NCBI RefSeq assembly: GCF_000972845.2
Contig: NC_040027.1
Span: 8,395,228 to 8,459,227, forward strand
DNA from: Larimichthys crocea
Taxonomy: Eukaryota; Chordata; Actinopteri; Sciaenidae
Direction: 5' to 3'
DNA: 64,000 nucleotides
The position numbers and the translations under genes are program-made. Shown here one piece after another: positions 1-10,600 of this stretch; position 1 is the first letter of the stretch; every line of letters begins with the position of its first letter. The notes beneath the pieces were generated by a model. It ran no database searches and was not told the DNA's origin. It saw only the letters and a list, made by a program, of their open reading frames with translations.

Positions 1-635
1 AGATGGACATAAGAGAGAGGAGAGGTGTAAAAAGTCTGGAAATATGAAAGTTAAAAAACGGTTAGTCATCATGAAGCTTAACACACACACACACACACAT
101 TTTAACACACACGACACACACACACAGGCTGAGGCTTCCCGAGCATCCTCCATGTGCCAGGCTTCTTCCTCCAGGGTGAGTTAGTGGTGCTTTTAAGTTC
201 CGACATCAAAGAGGCCTGTATGGGTGTATAAATAGGCTTTGGGCTTGGAAAAGTTTTAGTTGTCATGAGTTTGATACCCAGTCGGTTGGACAAGGTCATG
301 CATTGACTCAGTGACTTCTCCCTAACCCCTCTCTCTCTCTCCATCCTCTCGGGTGTGCAGACAACCAGCTGCACGCTCATTGTGTGCATATAAAAACACA
401 TCTGAGCACGAATTCAGCAAACACGCGGCAGGAATATAAGTAGACGTTAAAGGACCTGCTGGCAGAAATGGAATATAATATCTATAAGTATGTTTTCATT
501 CATGTAAAAGTAAGGAAAGAATGGGAATGGGTATAGGAAAGAATTTGTGTTTTCATGACTTGAAGAATGAGCTCTTTGTATCTACAAAGACAATAGGTCC
601 TCTTCTCAGATTGTAGAAAACATGTTGCGTCACCC
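1..635. other. Intergenic sequence, no gene seen
   Basis: No open reading frame here resembles a known protein or shows flanking splice sites. The only recognisable content is the CA microsatellite near the left edge. The segment leads into the ~0.9-kb tandem repeat that begins near 636. Confidence 0.5.
81..126. repeat. CA-dinucleotide microsatellite (two short tracts)
   Basis: An AC tract at 81-98 and a second, interrupted one at about 105-126 are separated by a few T-rich bases. This is a simple repeat of a kind abundant in teleost genomes. Confidence 0.9.
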
Positions 636-1668
636 ACAGGTTTCTGAAGAGCCGGTGTAAATCCAAAAATGGGCAAAGAGGTTGGTGGAGCTGAATGAAG
701 CCTGGTCATGGCACATGTTTGTGCATAGCTTTAAGCCTTAATATAAGACCCAGACTGTTTTTGTACCAGGCTGTAAACATGTTTATTTCTGCTGTGACTT
801 CTGGAACCAGCCTCAAGTGGACGTTTGAGGAAATGCAGTTTCCGGCTTCATTTCACAGCTACAGAGGTTGGGTCTCTTCCACAGTAGCCCAGAATGGACA
901 AACTAAACTCTGTTTTTATGTTGAAGTGGCTGCCACAATAGATTTTTCTAAATACTTAGAAAGGGATAGCTGACAGGAGGAATATTCTGCAGGTTGCAAC
1001 CTGCAGGCTCACCTTGAGATAACACCGAATCATGCACACCGTGTCCTTTAAGACTTTCTTCCAAATCGCCTCAATATTACTGCCACATAATTATGTTTCT
1101 TTGGAGGAGCGGGTAGCAGGTGACTGGTCATGATGCATCTTAGAGTTGGCCAAGGAGGCAAAATGAGGAGCGGGCAATGCATCACAAGGGCCAGAGTTTG
1201 GAGTACCACACATGGCACTTCAATCACATTCAGTGATTGAGCTAGTCTCTCATACTGTGCGTCATCATCCCAGCCCTGGGTTTCTGTAATTCACCCTGAC
1301 ACGACTGCGTTCGTCTCTGTATTCTCCGTGTGACTTAAACTGACAGCGTCGTTTACTGCGCGACTCATCTGTGTCTTTGAATCTGTTCTCACTCACTCCA
1401 ATTTGTGTGATGACGGACAGCTCTGTGAACGACAAGCCAGAAGTCGTGTACGAACATCTGCTGCATCAGTGTTTTTCTATTTTAAAGTCTGAGTAAATGT
1501 TCTGAGTTTGTCAGACCATACGAAGAAAGTGTGTTATTAACCACCCAGCCCACCCACAGTTTCTGAAGAGCTTGTAATCCAAAAATGGCAAAAGGTTGTG
1601 TGGCTGAATGAACCTGTCATGCACCCACTTGTCAATCATGTTTGTTTGCATAGCTTTAAGCCTTAATA

Positions 1669-2007
1669 ACAGTGGCCCTCGTTTATCGCGGGGAATCGTT
1701 CTAAAAATAACCCGCAATAAACAAAATCCGGAAGTAAGTTTTACAATTATTATACATGTTTTAAGGCCGTAAAACCCCTAACCACACACTGTTTACACCT
1801 TTTTACACACATTTTGTACAGTACTCCCGTTAAACAGGAGCGAAACACATGTGCGGTTTCCCTTAGCCAATTTGGACGCAGAAACACAATGCGCGTTCAT
1901 ACTGTACAGTACGCTGTAAAAAAAAAAAAAGCATGCAAAATTACACTGAAAAAAATCCGCGAAACAGGAGTCCGTGAAAAGTGAACCGCGTTAAGCGAGG
2001 GACGACG
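1669..2007. mobile_element. MITE-like non-autonomous DNA transposon in copy B
   Basis: This 339-bp block is absent from the matching place in copy A. Its ends form imperfect inverted repeats: the left end contains CCCTCGTTTATCGCGG and the reverse complement of the right end contains CCCTCGCTTAACGCGG. The left flank ends in TA and the right flank begins with TA, which fits a Tc1/mariner- or pogo-like TA target duplication. There is no transposase frame inside, so it would depend on a helper in trans. The family name is not determined. Confidence 0.7.
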
Positions 2008-2745
2008 TAAGACCAAAACTGTTTTTGTACCAGGCTGTAAACATTTTTTATTTCTGCTGTGAAGTTGGACATTTTAACATAACACTCACTTCTGAGCCAG
2101 CCTCAAGTGGACGTTGAGGAAATGCAGTTTCCGGCTTCATTTCACAGCTACAGAGGTTGGGCCTCTTCCACGTAGCCCAATGGACAAACTAAACTTTTGT
2201 TTTTATGTGAAGTGGCTGCCACATTAGATTTTTCTACAACTTGGAAAGGGATGGCTGACAGGTTGCAACCTGCAGGCTCACCTTGAGATAACACCGAATC
2301 ATGACACAGTGTCCTTTAAGTCTTTCTCCAAATCGCCACATAATTATGTTTCTTTGGAGGAGCGGGTAGCAGGTGACTGGTCATGATGCATCTAGAGTTG
2401 GCCAAGGAGGCAAAATGAGGAGCGGGCAATGCATCACAAGGGCCAGAGTTGGGAGTACCACACATGGCACTTCAATCACATTCAGTGATTGAGCTAGTCT
2501 CTCATACTGTGCGTCATCATCCCAGCCCTGGGTTTCTGTAATTCACCCTGACACGACTGCGTTCGTCTCTGTATTCTCCGTGTGACTTAAACTGACAGCG
2601 TCGTTTACTGCGCGACTCATCTGTGTCTTTGAATCTGTTCTCACTCACTCCAATTTGTGTGATGACGGACAGCTCTGTGAACGACAAGCCAGAAGTCGTG
2701 TACGAACATCTGCTGCATCAGTGTTTTTCTATTTTAAAGTCTGAG

Positions 2746-2755
2746 NNNNNNNNNN
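2746..2755. other. Assembly gap (10 N)
   Basis: Ten consecutive N bases interrupt the tandem repeat. The sequence after the gap re-enters the repeat unit about 700 bp before the point where the left side stopped. The gap is therefore probably an arbitrary-size join, and copy number here is uncertain. Confidence 1.
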
Positions 2756-3474
2756 ACTTCTGGAACCAGCCTCAAGTGGACGTTTGAGGAAATGCAGTTT
2801 CCGGCTTCATTTCACAGCTACAGAGGTTGGGTCTCTTCCACAGTAGCCCAGAATGGACAAACTAAACTCTGTTTTTATGTTGAAGTGGCTGCCACAATAG
2901 ATTTTTCTAAATACTTAGAAAGGGATAGCTGACAGGAGGAATATTCTGCAGGTTGCAACCTGCAGGCTCACCTTGAGATAACACCGAATCATGCACACCG
3001 TGTCCTTTAAGACTTTCTTCCAAATCGCCTCAATATTACTGCCACATAATTATGTTTCTTTGGAGGAGCGGGTAGCAGGTGACTGGTCATGATGCATCTT
3101 AGAGTTGGCCAAGGAGGCAAAATGAGGAGCGGGCAATGCATCACAAGGGCCAGAGTTTGGAGTACCACACATGGCACTTCAATCACATTCAGTGATTGAG
3201 CTAGTCTCTCATACTGTGCGTCATCATCCCAGCCCTGGGTTTCTGTAATTCACCCTGACACGACTGCGTTCGTCTCTGTATTCTCCGTGTGACTTAAACT
3301 GACAGCGTCGTTTACTGCGCGACTCATCTGTGTCTTTGAATCTGTTCTCACTCACTCCAATTTGTGTGATGACGGACAGCTCTGTGAACGACAAGCCAGA
3401 AGTCGTGTACGAACATCTGCTGCATCAGTGTTTTTCTATTTTAAAGTCTGAGGAAATGTTCTGAGTTTGTCAGA

Positions 3475-3830
3475 CCAAAAAAGAAAGTGTTATTAACCAC
3501 CCAGCCAAATTTGAATGATTAAAAATATCGACAAGTTTATGAAATCAGGTGTCAAAATCAGGTAACAATGAGTCTCTCTGTCTCTCTGCTCAGGGTGGCC
3601 TCAGCGTGTCATCGAGCCACCCTTTAAGGACCGCCCACAAAATCCTGAGACTGAAAACTGGTGAAAAACAGTTTGAACACCAAACACATTTTACTAATGT
3701 ATCGTTCAAAGTCTTTTCACTTGTTTTAAGCAACTATTTTACAACAAATTTAATGCATTTTCATAGAGGATTTGCCTTTACACAGACTTAAATACAATAA
3801 AACATGCAAGACAAGGCCTGAGCAGGCTGG
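3475..3830 (+). repeat. Diverged dispersed repeat, copy 1
   Basis: Scattered blocks match 6715-7050 in the same order. They include the string ending in TTTATGAAATCAGGTGTCAA, a block with TCGTT(C/T)AAAGTCTTTTCAC, and TTTACACAGACTT followed by an A-rich stretch and ACATGCA. The left part is also the distal end of tandem copy C. The two copies are clearly diverged, so this is an older duplication or a transposon family not named here. Confidence 0.6.
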
Positions 3831-5737
3831 GAGGCTTGACCCATGAAAAGGTTTGGGAAAAACAACATTTCTTTGCAGTGTTATGTTGCAAAAAGATAAA
3901 TAATTGAGCTGACTTTTGCTATTTGACAACAAACATTGTCAGGAAGCAGCCTTGGTGAGGTCGTAGTGCGATATAAAATATCAAGGTTTAGAATTCAAGA
4001 GCGTATTCTTCTTTTTCACCGACTAACTGCGAGCATAAAAACATGAAACTTCTCATATTGCAACTCATGTTTCAGTGCGGTCGTCCTCTTCTCGTTTACT
4101 TTGCGTGGCTGCAGTTGGAGAAGTTGAATACACGACGGGGAAATTAAGAGTCTAAAGCCGACGACTTTATCCATGTAAAATGACAGGGATTTGTGGCCAC
4201 TGCTGCAGAGAATGCCAATCAACTGCGCAAGCTTTGTTAATGTGAGCTCAAAGCTTGACTAATTACGGTCAAAGTTAATAGTTTTAGCATCAATGTTTTT
4301 GGCCACATCGGCGTAGGAAGGTCTTCCAGGGGAGAAAAAGTTTGAAACCAATTAAATAAGGGAATTATCCACAATATCCTTCTTCCTGCTCTCTCTCCAT
4401 CCTAATGTCTTCCCTTCTCTGTGAGGACTGTGACCAATAAGATAAGAAGAAATCCCAGCAGCTTCCCGTGAAGGAATAAAAAACCCCAGAAAGAAAATGC
4501 AAACGGTGAGAATGAGCGAAAAAGACAAAAGTGTTTGTGCGAATGAAAGCATGCGAGATGGAGATGAAGAGGATGATTTGCAAAAGATAAAAGCTGGCTG
4601 TCATCCTGTAATTTTCTTCTATTCATCCACACGTATCTGAGAGAGAGACTGATGATAAAAGACAAAATGTAAATACTCACAAATCCCAGGTAGGATGTGG
4701 TTATAAAGGCAAAGAGGAGAAACGGCACTGGCTTTATTTGTCTTAAATGTGCCGTGCAGTGAACAAACCAATTCTTCTTCTTTTCCTACTGGCAAGCGAT
4801 GTGACACAGGAGGAGATTCCTGCCAGAATTTCCCCCAGATATGTGTTCTCGCCAAGGTGGAACAGTCTGTGAAACAGCATTTAGACCATGCTATACTGAA
4901 ATTCTCTGCTGAAAACAATACAACAGCATTTAAACCATGTCAGACTAAAACTTTCCATTACAAGTAACTCCAGTGAAAACAGTATTTACACCACGTCTCT
5001 TCTCCTCCCTGCTTTGCTCTGCACAAAGTGAACAGCAGGAGCTCCAGTGGCAGCAGCCCCATCGTATCTGGGCCCGGGCATCAGTACAGCGTGGCATCTC
5101 TCCGCAGCGAGCACAAGGGGAGATTACTCTGTGCTCACATCAAAGGAGGTTTGTCTAACTTGGTTCTGGCGTTGTGCTGGTAGAGCGAGTCCTCGGAGCA
5201 GCCTCGCCGCTCTTATCTCTCCCCCACAGACTCTTTCTGCTTTCTGCTGCAACACAACTAGCTGCTGGTAACACTGACGCATGCAATCACGGCTCTCTGC
5301 ACGGTCAAATGTGCACACGGGCACGGACGCGAGCGCGCTTTCTCTTGTATGGAATCACACGCACGGACACGCACACGTACACAAGGATACACACAACATT
5401 GAGACAGCTCTTCTTCTGATATTAGCAGAATTTGTTCAGCCGAGTGAGTCTCTCTCCCTCCTCCAGCCTCTGTCGAGAGCTCAACCTGGTTCAGTGAATA
5501 TTTGAAATAGGTTAAATGATTTTCCACAGACAGACGCCGCCACGCTTGAATTTGATGTTAAATATCCAGCCTTCAAAGTAAACAAACCACCTACATGAAT
5601 CACATGAACAAATTGCTCCATCACAGATAATCGCTGCCTTTATTCTACCTGATTGCTGAAATTAAACCTGAATTTGGAACTGTATAAAGCAACACTGTGT
5701 AAAAATTGGTATTTTTGTAGCTTAGTTTCAGAGTGAT
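3831..5737. other. Intergenic, no gene or repeat identified
   Basis: Several short open frames occur on both strands, but none shows a recognisable domain or splice context. A CACACG-rich low-complexity patch lies around 5310-5400. I see nothing else to annotate. Confidence 0.4.
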
Positions 5738-6300
5738 GCCCAGCTCGGCGTCTGTCTTTCAGGCTTTTATTTCACCAACAACTGCTTTTTCTTCCATCAA
5801 CAACCCCCTCCTAACACCTCCTCTTCTTCTTCTCGGTAGTCCAGAGGGTCTGTGGTACAAACGCTAAAGCTCAGCTAACAAACTGAGCTTACATTAACTA
5901 ACGGCAGCTACAGTTTACTGTTCATCAGTGCCGTGAAGTGTGTCTTAGTCTCGTCCATCTTAGTTTAACATGTCTTACTGACTAGTCCAGCAGCAGTCAG
6001 CCCAGCTCGGCGTCTGTCTTTCAGCCTTTTATTTCACCAAGCTCTCACCAACCACTAAAAGTCAGTCCCACATTTACTCTTGTGTCCCCTCGCTTGGTTA
6101 CTCTCTCCTTGGTCCAACCTGCTGCGAGTGCTAAAGGAAAAGTCCCTCGGATATATCGTTGAGTTTAACCATGATTCTTGTGTGTAGGAAATGTGGCGCC
6201 AGTCCACAGGAGGAAGCTGAGATACTTCACTGAATAAGTGAAAACCTGATCCTCTGGTGGCACGAGATAAAAAAAAAAAAAGTAAGGGGATCAGCAGAGT
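5738..6300 (+). repeat. Dispersed repeat family X, copy 1 (internally duplicated)
   Basis: The block starting GCCCAGCTCGGCGTCTGTCT occurs at 5738 and again at 6000, a period of 262 bp. The following motifs (TTTCACCAAGCTCTCACCAA; gctaacaaactgagc; cggcagctacag) recur at 26080-27085 and, in reverse complement, at 63245-63740. It has no coding capacity that I can see. The family is not recognised. Confidence 0.65.
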
Positions 6301-6714
6301 CATTAAAAAGGATTCTGCAGGGACCCAAAAAAAAATAAAAAATGCAGCAAATTTCATCACAATGCAGAGATTTATGTCTGGATCAAAGTGAAGAGGCGAC
6401 CGACCAGCCGACCGTCAGACACCCCCAGAGCCTCGCTGCTAACACGCCTGATAAAAATTACATTTTCTCTTCAGACAAAATCTTTCATGTATTTTTGTGT
6501 CACACTTAAGAAAATCTGTGTAAAACGTGTTACGCAGACAGAGAGAGAGCGTGTGTGTGCTTGTCTGTGTCCTGCTTTGTTCTTCACCGCAGACATTAAT
6601 CAATCTCGTTGCGAACAATGGAACCAATGTGAATACCAGATAAGTGTGAACCCCGCCCATAACACACAGTGCAACTGTTTAAAGTCAGTGTAAAGTCAGA
6701 ATAAATGGAGTTCA

Positions 6715-7050
6715 TCAGACTAAAGAGGAACGTGTTATTAATGACCAAGACGAATTTAAATGATCAAATATATCGATGAGTTTATGAAATCAGGTGTCAA
6801 AATCAGGTGAAAATTAATTCTCAGCTCCAGGACTGCCACACCCACTTTGCAGATTATGCAAATCTTATGTTAATGATCACCACATCAAACTGTTTGAACC
6901 TCTAACTCCACATTTCAGTAATACATCGTTTAAAGTCTTTTCACGTATTTTTTCCCCAACATATTTAATGTGTCTGGAAAGAAAACATGGAACTGCTTTT
7001 ACACAGACTTTAATAAATAATAATAATACATGCAGCACGTCCTTTCTTTA
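6715..7050 (+). repeat. Diverged dispersed repeat, copy 2
   Basis: This is the partner of 3475-3830. The order of shared blocks is kept (GTGTTATTAA, TTTATGAAATCAGGTGTCAA, AAAGTCTTTTCAC, TTTACACAGACTT), with many substitutions and indels between them. Confidence 0.6.
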
Positions 7051-7647
7051 GTTTTTCCAGTCATGGAAACACAGAAATCAGAGTTAGGAGCTTCTAACAC
7101 AACAGCAAGTCTAATTAACTGGATATGTGAGAATCATTAACCCAGTTCTGCCTGATGGACCAACAGTTTCACCAGATGTCTCACCAGTACAGCACACCAG
7201 ACTCACAGTGACCTCTCATGGCGGGATGCTTATATTACAGCCACGAAAACATGACCCACAATGCACTTCTTTGGTACAAATTATAATGTAATTGAGGGTT
7301 ATTGCATTAAATTAGTTCTCTTACATGCATCATTTGGTCAAAATGAAAACACCCCCCCCTTTGCACTGAGAATTAACTAGCTTTGAATCTTATACCAGTG
7401 TGCATTTAAATGTGTGTATATCATAATAAAATGTCGATTTGTCTTCCAGGAAAGATTGTTTTCCAGGTTGAACTAATCACTGGAACCTCCATTCACAAAA
7501 ATCAGCCCTCTGTCATCAAACTTTGTCCTTGGCATCATTTCAACACATCCTGTTTTGATTCCAAAAGTCCGAGACTGAGCGCAAACACGAGAGAACAAAC
7601 TTCACTTCCAAACCCGCTGTGTGCCTTCAGCTCCTGTCTGAACCTCT

Positions 7648-7657
7648 GCCACCATGG
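7648..7657 (+). promoter_or_regulatory. Optimal Kozak context of the fetuin start codon
   Basis: GCCACCATGG surrounds the ATG at 7654. This is a textbook-strong vertebrate initiation context, and it fixes the start immediately before a clear signal peptide. Confidence 0.9.
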
Positions 7658-10600
7658 ACAAACACATCTGCACGTTATTACTGCTTTTGTCCTTGCTGTC
7701 CGTGTGTGTGTACAGCGAGGGATTTGCACTGGCGCCCATTGAACTCGCTCCCATCCCCTGTAACGACAAAGCTGTGGAGAAGCTGTCTCGTCTGGCTGTC
7801 ACTTACATCAATGAGGATCGCACTTTGGGTTATAAGTTTGCCCTCAACCGCGTTGCAAATGTCCACCTGCACGCTCAGGTCAGTACAGAGACGAATGCCC
7901 AGCGGGGGGAGATGTGCCTGGGGTTATTGTAATATTCTGTCAGTGGGTGATTTGTTCATGTTTAACAAGGGGAAGCGGGGTGGAAAGGTTATTTTCCCTT
8001 CTGCTGTTGCTGAAATATCAAAACACCCCGTGTGATAAAAGAACGTCACACGTTAATAGATTTAACCAGTGGTGTTTTGTTGTTGGAAATGACAGTTTAC
8101 AGTCAGACTTCTAATCACAAATCATCCTCTGCCATTGTTACAATGTGCCCAATATCACATCTAATACAAATCTGCTTCTCAATGAGCTACATTACATCAA
8201 AGACATGAAAAATAGCAGCAATTACATTAGTGGGCGACTAAAAACAACAATAAATATGACTCTCCGGCACGCTGTTGTGAATGATCGCCATCAGTGCATG
8301 TCGCCTATAATAAATACAACATTAAAATGGAAGTACAGACTTTGATGTATACGAAATGAATAAGCCATCCTCTTTCACGCCTCATGAAAAAAGGCCTTTA
8401 GGACTGAAGTGACTGTTAATAAAGTCCAGGTCATTTCAGTCCAGGATTCCACTGGGACAAACCTTGCACAACAGGCCGTATGAACTTCACTCTGCTGCAT
8501 GTCAGCTGCTGAGGGCTACTGTAGCCTGTAGCCTGTGTGGGATAGATCAAGTCTTAATTGAGGTTCAGTTTCGACTCCATGACCTGAAAAAAAGGATGTC
8601 GTTACACCTGCTCAAATTGTTGACATTTGTTTTTTAGTGCTGCGGCTCCAAATCAATATCGTCCAAAGTGTTAGAGGGAATTACACGGAGCACCTGCTAA
8701 AGAGCTCCTGAGAGCTATAACTGAACAAATGAAGGTGCTTGTTCAGTGGATATGTATCTTTACATAACCTAAAGCACTGCTGCTGTTGAGCTCATGGCAT
8801 TGTTTGTATTTCCTCTCTCTCTCATTACTTGTGTGTTTGTCTGACTGTGCATGTCAGGGCCCAGCGGGCAATGTGTATTACCTGGACCTGGATGTCCTGG
8901 AGACCAAGTGTTACATAGGCAGCCCAAAACCATGGAAACGCTGTGACATCAGACCGTTCATGGAAACCGTAGGACACACACACACACACACACACCTCAA
9001 CAAAAAACATGTGTTTGTGCTTGTACTGTAATTGTGAGCATTCATTGCACTGTAAATGTGTTTTTTTTTATCACAGAATCTGCCTAACAATGACAAGAAG
9101 TCATTTTTTAGATGTTTTGGGGCATTTCATAGTTTGTCATTTATTGATAAACTATAAAACAAAAGTGGGTTCTAACTAATTTTACATCCAGTGACACTGC
9201 CAGAGTGGACTCCTTCCTGTTTGATACAGTCCAGATACAGATTTTATACAGAATATATTTGCTGCTTTTCCCTCTTTCCCTAGCTTTAACCTCAGACTTG
9301 CTTAAGTATCTACCTGCTAATTAACCGCTGCTAACTGAATCTGCTGTTACGGCCAAAGAACAGCCTCTGAGACCAACAGGGAGTAATGTTACACTGCCGA
9401 GGTGATTTACAGATGTTCCTGATGGAACAATTGCTATGTAGCGATCCGCTGACAGCCAAACTCGGCAGGAAAAAACCACCTCAGCCAAACTGGCCACCGC
9501 TGGTTTTGGAGGTTTTATTCAGCCCAGCGCCTAACCATGTTCACTAAATGCAAATATGAAAATGAGGCATGTTCTCACAGATATATAAATTATATTGTAT
9601 GTAATTTAAAATATGCAAATGAGGCATTATCTAATGTTATCTTCGATGAATTAAGGAGAATCTACAGACACAAATAGACAAAGTGCAGTGCAACAAACAC
9701 CTAAATGAAGTTTTATTACCAAATGTCCTCACTTCACAGAATGTCCTCGGTGTTATGTTATAAAACTTCAGTCCTCAAAGTGATAGCAGTACAAGAACAC
9801 ACACATTTAAGGTCTGTGTGTCTTGGACGGTCGCTTCATGCTAAATCTTTACAGTGAAGCAGCTTTCATTGTTATTTTTTCTCTATTTGATTCTTTTCAG
9901 CAAATCTCTGGAAACTGTAACACCACCGTCCTGCACACACCGGAGGGATACTCCTACCTGTACAGCTACGACTGCACTCTTACTCCAGGTAACGTTAACA
10001 CGTCATTAGATTAGCACTTTGACATCGCTTCTGTAATTTGTTTTCCTCTCACACAAAGGCAGTTGAACACAAAGTGTAAGCACTGATTGGTTTCATAATT
10101 ATACACACAGGAGCCTGAGGGAATGGAATTTTATTTATTCCCCCCGTGTCGTGATTTATTATTGTACATGAAGAGACTGACAATAACCCCCCCTAAACCT
10201 CGGACCTTAAACAAATCAAGTAAAATTATGAATTTGAAGTGGTTAGAAAAGAAAATCTATCTTGGAATAACTCTTTCTCCCTGTAGACATTTTCATTTAT
10301 CACAAACAGGTGTAACTAATAACTTTAATCACGGCACACTTGCACAGCTAAATGGGACTGAGCCTTAATAAATGCAATTAGTTACACCTGTGCATTCCCC
10401 ATTAGGACAAATCAAAATGTTGGCCATGACAAATGTCTGTTAGTTTCACCCTAAACAGCTGTGTGAGTGTAGTGCATGGAGACATTTTGAATTCTAATGA
10501 ATACTTTTATTGCTCGTAATATTTTGTTAGACAATTCAGTGCAGATATTTGTCATCTGTGTTGGTGTCTGTAGATCCTCCAGAGAAGCTCTACCAGACCT

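Larger units (their letters stand above)
636..3520 (+). repeat. Three head-to-tail copies of a ~0.9-kb unit
   Basis: Copy A is about 636-1545, copy B about 1546-2745 (it carries a 339-bp insertion), and copy C 2756-3520, which starts straight after the N gap. Bases 797-1493 of A match 2756-3452 of C with a constant offset of 1959 bp and no difference that I can see. B differs from A by scattered substitutions and small indels in its first half, then runs at a constant offset of 1252 bp from about 1209 in A. No protein-coding signal is evident in the unit. The A/C identity could be a recent duplication or an assembly overlap. Confidence 0.85.

Noticed and set aside
4352..4918. Overlapping hydrophobic open frames on the minus strand
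   Set aside because: They overlap each other in different frames in AT-rich DNA, have no signal-peptide or splice logic, and match nothing I know.
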